Assembly (NCBI GenBank): GCA_036674765.1
Contig: JARVKI010000002.1
Coordinates: 496,001-560,000, forward strand
Reading direction: 5' to 3'
Length of the DNA: 64,000 nucleotides
From: Seiridium cupressi
Taxonomy: Eukaryota; Ascomycota; Sordariomycetes; Amphisphaeriales; Sporocadaceae
Positions within the stretch are counted from its first letter, which is position 1; every line of letters starts with the position of its first letter. This document shows positions 30,790 to 41,700 of the stretch, piece by piece. The notes under the pieces are model-generated. The model was not told the DNA's origin. It searched no databases and saw only the letters and a list, made by a program, of their open reading frames with translations. The position numbers and the translations under genes were made by a program.

Positions 30790-32475
30790 CTAGCTCGACT
30801 GAAGTTCGCGCTGAACTTTTCCGACTTCGTTGAGAAAGCTCTTAGCATTCGCAGGATTCAACTTTCGACGAGATATTAGTGACAACTACTTGAAAGGAAC
30901 CATTCTATACACAAGGATCATACCTTGAGTTGGATGCTGACGGCTTGACCAGCCCCTTCGATCGCAGTGAACAGCACGCACACTGTCTTGTTCATGGGTT
31001 TCTCTTGGAAAGTCATGGCGGGAATGACAGTGGTGTTGAGAATCACTTTGTGTGTCGAATCTTGACGCATGATGAGGCGGACAGTCTTGACATCGCCCTC
31101 CTCCAAACTCGAGGCATCGAAGCTTCCAGGTATTACCGCACCATTCTCATCGGTATCGACGCACTGCTCCGGGACATTGAGCTTCAGGTTGCCGGCGCCA
31201 CGTTCCTTCCAGGCAGGACCGCTTTCAGCCTTGTCAAGGTGGAATATTTTTGCACGGACTTGAAAGATAGTGGCTTCACCTGCCTCGCCGTTATCTATCG
31301 TAACTACGTGACTAGTCAGTAAAGGACAGATCAAAGGGTTGGACACATTCAAGGCTTACCTCGTTGGAGCTTCGTCTTCTTTGCGTCAGCATCAGTCTCT
31401 TTGTCGTCCTTATCTTGCTTCTCGGTTTCGCCCTCGTTGCTTGCTGCCTCATCTCCCTCACCCTCTGCTTCGGACTCGGGATCACTATCGGGCGCTCCAA
31501 ATGCTTTCGCAGGTTTGCTGCTCTTGAAAGAGCCGCCAGATTGACCAAACGAGGTCAATTTGTTACTCCCTAGGCCACTGCTGAAGCCGCTACCAAAGAC
31601 GCTTCCTCCAAACGGCTTGGACGCTCCACCGAGTTGTCCAAAGGGAGACGAGCCGTTGCCTGTGCTACCGCCACCAAAAGCTGAAGGTGTGTCCGACTTG
31701 GAGGATGCAGACGCGCCAAATGGTGAGGGCGAGGCTGAGGCACTTGCGAACGAGGTGAGCGGTTTGGCACCAGCAGTCAGGAAGGGAGAGGCTGCTGCCG
31801 CGAAGCCCGAGAGACCTGAGCTTTTAAAGGCGGATTCGGAGGTTTTGGTAGTCTTTTCGGTGGCGGGTTGTGCCCCAGCTTTCGCCGCATCTGCCGAGCT
31901 GTCCGCGATCGATGTGGAATCGGACTTGGCAGAATCCTGGTTTGTCTGAGTAAAGGAGCTCGGGAACACTACAAACACAGCTCGGTAGGAAAGTTTGGAG
32001 ATCTTACCTGGGCCTTGTCGGGGCTTTCCTTGATCTCGCTAGAGATATCGCGATGCCGCTTCTTCTCGGGCTCCAGACGGTCGCTTCTGCTGAGGGACGC
32101 GCTGCCGTTTGCGCCGATGGGTGAGACATCCCCGTTTGGATCTTGGGCAGGATCCCTGTTCTGTTCTACTTCGTCATGCGCCCGCTTCTTCTTGGGCGAC
32201 GAGAGCTGATCTTTCAGCTTATCATTCTGGATTTCGGGGATCTCCAGCTCGGGGGTGGCCTTCGTACCCGAGGGCCCGTCCCCATCGGCTGCAGGCTCGG
32301 AGGTGGAATTGGGCTGCGAGGTGGACATGATGGCGGCGTTGGGCGTCTCTGATATTCTGGTATTGTCGAATTCCTTGCGCGTAGTAGCGGTGTCGGGATC
32401 CTCAGCTGAAGATTTTACGCGATCGGCTGGCGATGGGCTTCGTCGACTGTCGGTTGGTGCTGTTTTGTCTGCCAT
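30790..32475 (-). CDS. Ran-binding (RanBD1) FG-containing nuclear protein, Yrb2/Hba1/RanBP3-like
   Basis: Four exons (32475-32008, 31945-31360, 31303-30924, 30861-30790) encode 501 residues from MADKTAPTDSRRS. Residues 1-200 are disordered and charged with basic clusters (SSPKKKRAHDE, EPEKKRHRD) that look like nuclear localisation signals. Residues about 215-310 carry phenylalanine-glycine motifs (SPFGAS, SAFGGG, KPFGGSVFGSGF, TSFGQSG). An acidic linker follows, then a Ran-binding domain (about 350-495): GEAGEATIFQVRAKIFHLD, AWKERGAGNLKLNV, RLIMRQDSTHKVILNT, ending NAKSFLNEVGKVQREL. These proteins bind RanGTP and act in Crm1-dependent export at pores. The combination fits Yrb2/Hba1 (RanBP3) or a Nup50-like protein; I favour the former. 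The three introns are 62, 56 and 62 nt. The 3' end has an alternative open frame (30169-30789). Confidence 0.88.
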
Positions 32476-34278
32476 TTGGGGCGTTTGAGTTCTTCCTGTG
32501 TGTGCGGAAAGCAACTGACGCGGATGTGCCTGTCGTGTGCCAGAAGTGTGTGCCGTATCTGGAAGAGGCGTTGTTTTATTGGTTTCCGGGTGGCTGCAAA
32601 ATGCGATTATCCTCAGCACTCGTGCACTGAGAACAATAGAAGACCGAGAAGGTGGGGTTAGGTAGCTGGAGAACAATGCACTTGAGCAAAATATTTCGTC
32701 AGTACAATGAGGATCGCTGCTAGGTGAACGCTAGATCTTGCAGCAGGAGACACAGCTAAAACCTTGCTGGGGACACATGCAAGTGCACTTGGGGATGACT
32801 CCAAGTGAGCTGACGTTGATTTTGACGGCTTTCCGAGGCCTGCCTTTGCTTCGTCACCCGCTGCCCATGGCAATCAAAGTGGCAGCCCACCGCGCTGGCT
32901 GCTTGTGCTGGCAGTGGCCCCACCGTGGCACCCACTGCCCACTAAAGTAGTTAGGCACTTATGTGGTGTAGGTGCTGTCCGGCCCAAAGGTTTGTCCGCT
33001 AGCCTAAACGCCGCTACCTCCGGCAAGCCGATGTCGAGTTAGGTACTGCAATTACCCGATTCACGCTGCAGTGCAAATGTTAATTGACGGTGATTGACTG
33101 AAGCAAAACCTGCATATGCAAGTACGTAAGTACTCTTGAGCGTTGATTGCCCTCAAGGGTTGTGTGGATCTACTCAACGTACCTTTTACTGTGAGTATAT
33201 ATAGTATGTAGGCTGGCCATATTTACGCGTCTTCCGTCGCATAGATGGCCCACTGTGACCACCGATTAGAAAGGGAATAAAAATACCAACCAATCCTAAG
33301 ACTTGATTGCAAGATATGACAACATGACTGCCTCATTTCTGGAAATAAACGCATGCATTGCACATACCAGAAAACGAAAGTCGGCCAGTTCTTTTTGGCG
33401 GTCACGATGGACTGGACTGGATCATGTTCTCACCATTTACTTTACTGTCTTGACTACATGAATCATGCTTAGGAAGTCAAAATGGAGGTCATCCTTATCC
33501 AAACACTTGTAGCTTGGGACTTGAGACCATTGCCTATAGAAAGTTCGAATCTACCGACAATCAAATTTCTAGCATAGATGAACGTAACGTCATTCTAAGG
33601 TAAGGTAGGTGTTATCTTTAGTTTTCGTGACTGGTGGAATCAGTCTACTACAAGCTCCTATAATATCAACATCTATCCAACCCAACACTATATTCCCGGT
33701 GGTGATCATAGTGCTATAGACGAAACGGAATCCACAACCTTAGTGGGCTGTCTAACATCGATGCTAGCTAATGTAATTAATCTTTTCTTTTTCCAAGCCC
33801 ATCAATAGTAAGAATACCTGTGACGGAGCAAAGGCGCCCGTTGATGAATTCACTTCGGCTTGCATGCATAAAAGAATTCCAAAGCTCACTGATAACTCAT
33901 TCACCAGGTCTAGATTGTCGAATCATCACGGTGCTCTTAGCTTTTGGTGTCATGTCAGGCTTATTGCCAACTGTGGAAGTCAGGGGTTGAGGCGTCAGCC
34001 CAGGCCCCAGCTGAACCTACCCCGCCCGTTACAGCGGCATACCTGACCTCATTGGTGGAGGCTGTGTTGCGTCAGCAGTGTTTCTAGATGACTTTGACAT
34101 CAAATTCTGCTGCGACTACTTGATATTGCAAACTCGGACAATGTGGAACTTTGGGGTTCATAGTCTGCATGGTTGCCACTCATTTACTGCGCGATTGTTG
34201 GTCCTTTCAGCGACTCTTTAAAGCAAGCAACGCGGGCATTCTTTAGAATACCGAGATACCCCTCCACATATTTGCATC
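32476..34278. other. Divergent intergenic region (RanBD gene / PLC)
   Basis: 1.8 kb with no recognised gene, RNA or repeat. Both promoters lie here. A short GC-richer stretch at about 32,860-32,960 has no coding support. Confidence 0.5.
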
Positions 34279-36078
34279 ATGTCTGGTCTGGCCTCCCGCT
34301 TCACCAAATTAAACCCCTTCACGTCAGGGAGCACGCATGAAAAGGACGATGAGGACTTCGGCGAAGAGATTGACGACCTCACTGTCGCAGGCGGAGGACA
34401 CAGCGCGCGTCGCACTGAGATCACCGAGCACGAGCTTCGCGTAAGCCGTGCTTTGAAATCCTTTCTGGTGGATAGAGGGGTTCTCCCAGAGAATGACGCT
34501 GAGCTGGATTCCGAGCAGCCGGGCACTGCACTGAACGCCCTGATTGACCGTCCGCATATCAACGTTCCTCCCGAGGTGTCGGATAGGTCGTACCCGCTCT
34601 CTGAGTACTTCATCAGCTCAAGTCATAACACCTACCTCCTGGCGCACCAGCTCACTGGTAAGTCATCAGCGGAGGCGTACCGGACAGCACTCAATACTGG
34701 CGCGAGGTGTGTCGAAATCGATGCCTGGGATGACGAAAGTAATAAGGAGGAGCCGAAGGTGACCCACGGATATACCTTGGTGTCGCACATCCCTTTCCGT
34801 GCCGTCTGTGAGACGATCCGAGATGTCGTTGACAAGGAAGCCGTCGAGTCTCGCGATCAACAAGGTTATCGCGCGGCGCCTATTTTGTTGTCGCTGGAGA
34901 ACCACTGCGGTGCCTATGGACAAACAAGACTGGTGCAGATCATGAAGGAAGTCTGGGGCGACCGCCTATTGAGCAAGGCTGTCCGAGAGAAGGGACATGC
35001 GGAACAAGCGGGCTATGATTCTCAGGTTAGTCTTCAGGAGCTCGGGTCGAAGATTGTGCTCATTGTTGAGTATCACTTCCCGGAAGGACTGGGGGCAGCG
35101 GAAGACCCTTCCAACTCCAGCTCTAGCTCAGAGTCAGATGACGAAGAAGAGCGACGAGCTCGTGAAGATTACAAGGCGAGGAAGGCGGCGGCAGCCATGA
35201 CCGTCATCGTACCTGAGCTGGCTGAGCTCGGTGTCTATGCCCAATCAGTAAAGCCAGTGGACAACTCTTGGTTCGAGGATGCACAGATGAAGAACGGCCC
35301 CCATGACCACCTCATCAACGTGTCCGAAATCCAGCTCGCAGCGCACATGCCGGCAAACAATGAAAAGATCGCCATTCACAATGCGAAGCATATGATGAGA
35401 GTCTATCCCAAGGGCACTCGCATTTCTTCTACCAACCTCAAGCCGGCGACCTTCTGGGCTATCGGGGCTCAAATATGCGCGCTCAACTGGCAAACCTTTG
35501 GCGCTAGTCTTCAGCTCAACGAGGCTCTCTTCAGCGGGACCGAAGGTTATGTCCTCAAACCCGCCGCCCTCCGCGCCGGCGGTAACGGTCACCTAAACAG
35601 TGGCAAGAAGATCAAACTTCGTCTCCAAGTTGCCGGGGCCACTGATACACCCCTTCCCGCCGGCAGGACCGCAGACGATATTAAGCCTTACTTTACCTGT
35701 ACTCTAGTGCACCCAGATGACAGGGGCAACGAAGCCGCCAAGCGCAAGACGGCGCACTATCGTCAGCATAAGCTAGGCTTCGTGCACAAGGGAGAAAACC
35801 CGCCGAACACAGACCCGTTCTGGGACGAAACACTGGAGTGGGAGTATGAGGACAATGAACTCGCGTTTCTACGTATGCTAGTGAAGAGCGACGATGCATT
35901 CTCCCGAAACCCCATCTTTGCGGTCGCGGCAGTGAGGCTAATGTACGTTGAAAGAGATCAGTGGCGATTCGTCCGCATGTTGGATTTGCACGGCAGAGAG
36001 TCAAAGTGTACCGTTCTCCTCAAGTTTAGTTTCGAGGAGGTATATCGACATACTGCACTAGGAAAGGCGGAGTTCTGA
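34279..36078 (+). CDS. Phosphoinositide-specific phospholipase C
   Basis: A single exon encodes 599 residues. It hydrolyses PI(4,5)P2 to diacylglycerol and IP3. The X box spans about 105-245: PLSEYFISSSHNTYL with catalytic His116, VEIDAWD, and THGYTLVSHIPF with the second catalytic His163, then PILLSLENHCG. A Ser/Asp/Glu-rich linker (about 277-292) separates it from the Y box (about 305-425; IAIHNAKHMMRVYPKGTRISSTN, QLNEALFSGTEGYVLKPAALR). A C2 domain closes the protein (about 440-595; KKIKLRLQVAGA, DPFWDETLEWEY). There is no PH domain and the region before X is too short for a full EF-hand pair, so it is a compact delta-like PLC. It probably depends on calcium through the active site and C2 loops. 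Confidence 0.92.
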   Translation: MSGLASRFTKLNPFTSGSTHEKDDEDFGEEIDDLTVAGGGHSARRTEITEHELRVSRALKSFLVDRGVLPENDAELDSEQPGTALNALIDRPHINVPPEVSDRSYPLSEYFISSSHNTYLLAHQLTGKSSAEAYRTALNTGARCVEIDAWDDESNKEEPKVTHGYTLVSHIPFRAVCETIRDVVDKEAVESRDQQGYRAAPILLSLENHCGAYGQTRLVQIMKEVWGDRLLSKAVREKGHAEQAGYDSQVSLQELGSKIVLIVEYHFPEGLGAAEDPSNSSSSSESDDEEERRAREDYKARKAAAAMTVIVPELAELGVYAQSVKPVDNSWFEDAQMKNGPHDHLINVSEIQLAAHMPANNEKIAIHNAKHMMRVYPKGTRISSTNLKPATFWAIGAQICALNWQTFGASLQLNEALFSGTEGYVLKPAALRAGGNGHLNSGKKIKLRLQVAGATDTPLPAGRTADDIKPYFTCTLVHPDDRGNEAAKRKTAHYRQHKLGFVHKGENPPNTDPFWDETLEWEYEDNELAFLRMLVKSDDAFSRNPIFAVAAVRLMYVERDQWRFVRMLDLHGRESKCTVLLKFSFEEVYRHTALGKAEF

Positions 36079-36473
36079 TAGTATCTGTATACGTATGTCC
36101 TGTGTATTTCCTCCAGCCTCTAGCGAAAACGGTCTTTCATGTTGCCCGTTCGGTTATTCGGCAATAAGAAAGGGCTCCGGCGACATCAGCTCAATGGATC
36201 CTGGATCCGGCGCTGTGCTGCATACACCAATATATCATAATGTTATCCATAAAATAGGATCGTACTGACGCTGTGACCTCCATCATCCAATTTCGGCAGT
36301 TTGGAGGGGCTGCAGCTGGTAGGCAGTGACCAGGTGACTGGTCTAGGTTAGCACCAATCCTCTCTGCCTGCGATCCTTCACCAGTGTCCGACCATCCTTC
36401 ATGTCAGATTCCTCTTCAAATCAGTATACTTCGCGAAACGGCATCCAAAAAGGTAACAGTTCATGTCAACATC
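36079..36473. other. Short intergenic region (PLC / regulator)
   Basis: 3' flank of PLC and promoter of the regulator. No feature recognised. Confidence 0.5.
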
Positions 36474-38304
36474 ATGGGGCGATTGAGCCGAGGTTGCTTG
36501 CGGTGTCGAGAAAGTATGTCGTGAGACCCAACACTTCTGCACTAAGGCAGTCGAGCTGCACCCACCCACCCGCCTATACTTTTGGTCGTCCATACCCATT
36601 GCACATTCCGCTCTTGGTAGCCCAACAAACTGATGAGATACTATAGGACGGGTCAGATGCGATGAGAGTCGGCCAAGCTGCCAGCGTTGTATCCACCGCA
36701 ATGAGATTTGCGAGGGCTACCGCGACGAAGCTAGCCTCATATTCCGCCATGAGACGAAGAAGGTGATTGAACATGCCCGTGCTTCGGCCAACTCACTTGG
36801 TTCCAATTCGCCGAGCAGTACACTCAGGCGAAGTCGCTCGGTCGACGGGTCGCCCAATTCAGCACAATCACCACCCAAAAACAGCGATCCCACGGATCTC
36901 ACCAAGAATGAGATGGATAGTCTAAACTATCAGTTCTCACAACCGTGGCTCAAAAGCAAACCGAGTCGCTCCCAAGCCACCGTTCAAGATGAAGCGGCTG
37001 CCCGTTTTATGGGTAAATACGTTATTTATCCATGTAATGAAACATCTTCGCCCGGCTTTCTTGAGCACCTTCCTTCCTTATTCAAAGATGTCAATGTCGA
37101 GGGCAGACATGCACTTCGCTGGGCCGTCAGAGCTGCTGGATATGCCGACATATCTAAAGATTCCGACAGCGATCTCCTGGCACGAAAAGCATACCATTGC
37201 TACGGTCTAGCTCTCACGGCTCTTGGCGAGTCACTCGCTGAGCCAGGGAAGACCCCAGACGATTACGACCTCATGACAGTTGTTGTCTTGGACATCTTTG
37301 AGGTAAGATGTGCTTTACAATGATAATCCTTGTCGTCGCACTTACAATTTATAGACCTTGTTTCTCCCCGACATGGCACGAAATGATGCTCACGCTCAAG
37401 GGATGGCCCAGATCTTAAGACTGCGAGGTACGGATCAGGTCTGCAATCCTCGTGGCTGGAGTCTCTTCAGACTGGCTCATCATCGCATCGTAAGATATGG
37501 AGCTGGCTTCCATCAAATTCAACGCTGACATAATTCAAGCAAAAACAACAGCTGGCACTAGGTATGCCACAGATAGACGAATCAAGACAGTGGCTCGACC
37601 AGTTGGATGAAGAGATCCCTTTCGTACGCAACGAGAAGGACGGGCTCAAGATCAAAGAGACTTGTGATCGAGCTCAAAATCTGCTCGACCATATGCTTAG
37701 TCAGAAGCCTCAGCTGGACGAGTTGATCGAAATGACACAAGAGATGCTTGCTCTCGATTCACAAGCAGCAAGTTGGAGACAAATGCCTCAATGGAGCTTC
37801 AAGACCTTGCAGGTTTCCGATCTTCCTGAATGCGAAATGTTAACTCAATTTACAACACCGATGGTCGAGCTTCACATTGATATATGGAATAGTTACGAGT
37901 GGAATTATCATAGGACTGCACGCGTCATTTTTTTACAGCAGATTCTGAAGTGTTTACAAGCGGCACTAAATATTTGTGATCTGGACTCGACGCATCACAA
38001 CACTCTCTTCGACATGATTCAGCGATCCATTGCGACTATCTATCAGCTCGCAGATGGGGTGCTGGCGACAGTACCTCAATCGCTTGGCGACATCGATTCT
38101 CTTGGTCGCATGCATGATTCAATCAAAGGACCTCCCAAATGCAGGGCTGTGGGTGCTTATCTACTCCTGTGGCCAATCAAGATTATCAAATCAGAAAATT
38201 CGTGGACGAACGACGAGCAAAAGAAGAGGGCTCAAATCGTCTTTGAACAGATACGCGAGTATACAGGGATGAAATCTCTATTGGGTGAAAAGAGCTGTAT
38301 CTGA
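36474..38304 (+). CDS. Zn2Cys6 transcription factor with fungal_trans_2-type domain
   Basis: Four exons (36474-36513, 36647-37302, 37355-37489, 37540-38304) encode 531 residues. The first exon is only 13 codons (MGRLSRGCLRCRE) and the zinc cluster is completed in exon 2: CLRC, RERRVR, CDESRPSC, QRC, IHRNEIC then EGYRDEASLIFR. The Cys spacing is the standard 2-6-6-2-6. The downstream region is helical with FMGKYVIYPCNETSSPGFLEHLP and LTALGESLAEPGKTPDDYDLMTVVVLDIFE, resembling the DUF3468 activation/regulatory domain. It is a nuclear regulator of unknown target. The 133-nt intron splits the cluster between Cys2 and Cys3, a common place in this family. The last intron could alternatively end 12 nt later (AACAG). 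The cupin gene lies 130 bp downstream, convergent. Confidence 0.87.
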
Positions 38305-38435
38305 ATAGGCAGGCTAGAGGGACCGACGCTCTCTTCAAACATACCCTTGTAGGCCAATTCGCTTGCATGCCATAATTTCTTCCAGGAAAGCGAGCAATTC
38401 AAACGCCAAGAGTAAAACGAGGCTTAATAAGATTT

Positions 38436-38945
38436 TCAGACTCCAAGCTTTTTGAACAACACAGTCTGTTCAAGCTCCTCGCCGCTCTCCAACTTCACCT
38501 TCTGGGCGCCGACCAGGACGAAGGCAATCCGACAGATTTCGTCCGTCCGGTTCAACCATCTATGGTTAACTCCTCCTTGGACGATACACTCGCCTGCCTT
38601 GATCGTCTTCTCTCCACCTCCATCAAGCTGCAGCACAATCTCTCCATACATGACGATAGCGTAGTCTAGACTTGTAGTGCGGTGCATCGGAACGTCGCAA
38701 CCTGGGGGGTAGTCGCTGATGGCAAATAGGACGCCGTTCGGAGGGCAGCGAGGGAGGGTTTTCGATAGGTCTTGAGATGATTCTTGGTTGGACACGGGTA
38801 CGGTCGAGCGCCCGTCGCAGTTGTAGAAGGCACTGGCCGATGGACCAAACGGTCTGAAGGGCTCGAGAAGCTGGTCCGATGAGAATACGGATGTGCCGTC
38901 CTCTCTATGGCTGGTGACAACGAGGCGAGGGTCTGAGGGTGCCAT
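38436..38945 (-). CDS. Small cupin-domain protein
   Basis: A single exon encodes 169 residues. One cupin barrel covers about 80-165. Motif 1 reads CDVPMHRTTSLDYAIVMYGE and retains one histidine, the Tyr and the final Glu. Motif 2 is GECIVQGGVNHRWLN with a histidine in the expected place. So a metal site with 2-His/Glu ligands is possible though partly substituted. No signal peptide. Similar fungal proteins are annotated as cupin_2 or decarboxylase/isomerase-like and often sit near accessory metabolism genes; no reaction can be assigned. The promoter faces the AT-rich block at 39.3 kb. Confidence 0.87.
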   Translation of the reverse strand: MAPSDPRLVVTSHREDGTSVFSSDQLLEPFRPFGPSASAFYNCDGRSTVPVSNQESSQDLSKTLPRCPPNGVLFAISDYPPGCDVPMHRTTSLDYAIVMYGEIVLQLDGGGEKTIKAGECIVQGGVNHRWLNRTDEICRIAFVLVGAQKVKLESGEELEQTVLFKKLGV

Positions 38946-39310
38946 GTTGTTGATATATGTGTTTGATGGTGCTAAAATTCGGCTTTAATGAGTGCGCACT
39001 TGGTAGAATATTGTTTAGATGATGAGATGATGATTGAATTATTTGAAAAGGCGATTCTGGAACGCTTTTTATATACAATTTGACCTGGTTGTTTTCCACG
39101 GCACATCTTGAGTCCATGTAAGCTACCTAGTGTGTGAAGCTCGTGCAACTAACCGCATGTGGTAAGAAGCACGACTCCTTCTCGCGCAAAAAGTGACGCG
39201 ATTGGTTGAATCTAGCATCGTAAACCCCCGCTCCCGGACGATCAGAGCATAAGCCGATTCTCGGCTTGATGTGATGATGCTGCTGCTGACGGGGTTGTGA
39301 TTTGGCTACT

Positions 39311-39486
39311 ATTAATCTGAATTAAGCCTAGTCCGGACTAATTTAATCAGTCCTGACCTTAACTAATAACTATTTTAGTTAATCGGATTTTTAAATAAAA
39401 ATTAATTAATTAAAATATTAAAAAGGTTTAATAGAATTTAATAAGATTTATAAATTAAAATTAATATTTTTATTATTATAACTCTG
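39311..39486. repeat. AT-rich island, possible RIP-degraded repeat remnant
   Basis: About 175 bp made almost only of A and T, with many TTAA/TAAT words, abruptly bounded by sequence of normal composition. In ascomycetes such blocks are usually remnants of transposons mutated by RIP (C to T). No element can be recognised. Confidence 0.6.
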
Positions 39487-39774
39487 GTAATGCAAAATTC
39501 GGCCTTCGAGGACTCGCCTGCTAAAATGTTCGGACATTAGAGAAGCGGATTACTGCCGAGTGCAGTAGAAGCTAGAATAAGAGTGGATGACGTATATGTC
39601 AGGATCACAACCGGGCATTGCTCACAAGCCATGATCCCATGACCGTTGGCACTCAAAGATAGAGTCTGAGGGAGCCATCATAGGAGGATGGACCAGTTGT
39701 GAATTGCACGAAAACATATGAACACAGATACCAATAGTAGAACTCCCAATGTATGACTAAGTCTAAATTTAGTT

Positions 39775-39800
39775 CTAGGTCTAGGTATAGGTCTAGGTCT
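39775..39800 (+). repeat. CTAGGT hexamer microsatellite
   Basis: About four copies of CTAGGT with one unit altered to ATAGGT. A preceding TCTAAATTTAGTT is probably a decayed extension. Confidence 0.75.
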
Positions 39801-39903
39801 AATATCTACGGGCAGAACAAAAATCGTCCAACTCCAGGCATACATGTATGTGTTGGGGCTTCAAGCTTCTCATCACCAGATCCCAACGCCAATTCATCTC
39901 TAA

Positions 39904-41700
39904 TCACAATTTTGCTTCCGAGATTCTGACATAGCACTTGACAGGCTTCGTGGTCAGACTGTCAAAAGCATCGAAGTCGTTTAGCTCCTCGGGCAAGGAT
40001 CCCAGCTCAAGGTTCCAGATCAACAGTGCCATGATGATCCTCAGCTCGAGGTAGGCAAGACGACGACCAAAGCAACCTCTGACTCCGTTGCTGAAAGACA
40101 GGAAAGGACCGGCTTGGGAGTCGAAAGACTCGGTGCTCTCCTCCTTCTTTAGCCAGCGCTCCGGGATGAAAGATTGCGGGTCGTAATCGTCCCACGAACC
40201 ACGAGGATCCTTGTGAGCCTGTGCGCTCTCGCTCCTCCGGGATTCGTCGACGTGGAACGATGGCTGAGCGATGCTGGCCCCCATGGTCGGCATGAAGACT
40301 ACCGTGCCTTTAGGTACTGGGTGGCCTAGCACGGTAGTGTCAACTTGCGCCTCACGGAACACTCCAAGCACGGGGCCCGTAAGCCGCAAAGTCTCCTCTA
40401 ACACCGCCTCTAGATAGGGCACATGGATCTTCGTGACCTCAACGACGGTGGGCTGGCGTGCTTCGGAGACAGCATCAGTATATGCCGCGCGGAGGGCCTC
40501 GCGAAGCTTCTGCTGGATATCCCTGTGGATTGCCAGATGCTTCAGACCCCATTGGAAGGTGACCGCGGTCGTCTCATGGCCAGCCCCTATGTAGCCATAG
40601 AGTTCGTCCTTCATGTACGGAGAGTCGAATACCGGCTTTCTGTCCGCCTTCTTTGCCGAGTTGATCTCGCGCTTGACCATGTAATCCAGTGCAGACCTAA
40701 CCTCCTCTCCGGCTTCAAAACGCTTGACGGCTAGCGCAATCTGTTTCTCGAGCATTCTGTCCTTGCTCCCGAAAGCTTCCTTCATGTGAGCCTTTCGATT
40801 GTTGAGCTTATGAAACAGAGCGGGGCTTGGCGTCGTTACGCTAGCGCCTACAGCGTCTTGCTGAACCTGGTGGGCGAGCAAATCCTCGTTTGGGAGATGA
40901 TCTGGAAAGACGTAAGCAGCGTCTTTGGTATCGGGATGCTGGTTCTCGTAATCAGGTTTGCGGACGATGTCATGGTACAGCTCAGTCATGCTCTGGGCGT
41001 CGCCCTCCCCGAGCGCAACTGTCTTGATAATATCGAAAGCCATAACATTGACATCCTGATTGGCACGGAATGGTCGTCCCTTGGCCTTTTCTGCCTTGGT
41101 TTTCCATAGATCGATAAACTTCAAGGTGTTACGATGAATCTCAGGGGCGGAAACCTGTAGCCAGATGAGTCAAGCCTGTTAATAGTGTGTAAGCCAGCTG
41201 GTACTCACGGTGTTCAAGAAGTTTGGTGTCATCAAATCCTTAACCAATTCCCTGTTTGCCTTGAACTGTGGACTTGAAGTTTTCATTCCGATATGATGGT
41301 TTGGAATCACACCACCGAGGGCGCTCAGATTCCGGCCGCCTCGATCCCATTCCTTCCCCCTCCTAAGCAAAATGTCTTGACATTCCCGGAAGTCGGACAA
41401 GACCAGCATCGGCTTCGACAGTGGCGCGAGGAAAACCTGCACCAGCGCGCTGTTGTGTCTAGCGGGCTGCGCACCCATCCAAGTACGTGGCCGTCCACCA
41501 TTCTTCTTTATTTCTTGGATCTCTACTGCATCCCCAAGTATCGACTTTACGGCCTTCTTGTTGAAAGGAATATCAGGCAGTGGCTTGGGTAGCGCCCACT
41601 GATAAGCCAGATACAGTAGCGAAACCACGCCGACGATGATGACGCTGGCTACGAAAGGTAGCTGTGCCAAAGGCGACACCGCGCTGGTGTTTGACGACAT
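39904..41700 (-). CDS. Cytochrome P450 monooxygenase (second)
   Basis: Two exons, 41700-41209 and 41154-39904, with a 54-nt intron, encode 580 residues. An N-terminal hydrophobic anchor (about 12-36) is followed by the proline hinge LPKPLPDIPFN. Motifs: I-helix AGHETTA (about 355-361), EETLR (417-421), PERW, and heme loop FSNGVRGCFGRR with Cys525. An insertion of about 25 residues with ESRRSESAQAHKDPRG precedes PERW. It differs from the first P450 throughout, so it is not a tandem duplicate. It is probably ER-bound. Similar fungal P450s are accessory enzymes; substrate unknown. Neither a reductase nor a backbone-synthesis gene lies nearby. Confidence 0.9.

Larger units (their letters stand above)
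38946..39903. other. Intergenic region with AT-rich island
   Basis: It contains the AT-rich block (39311-39486) and a hexamer microsatellite (39775-39800). No gene. Confidence 0.6.

Noticed and set aside
39775..39800. Interstitial telomere-like repeat
   Set aside because: CTAGGT is not the TTAGGG/CCCTAA telomere unit; better called a simple microsatellite.
15691..41700. The two P450s as a duplicated pair
   Set aside because: They have different intron positions, heme loops and lengths, so they belong to different families.
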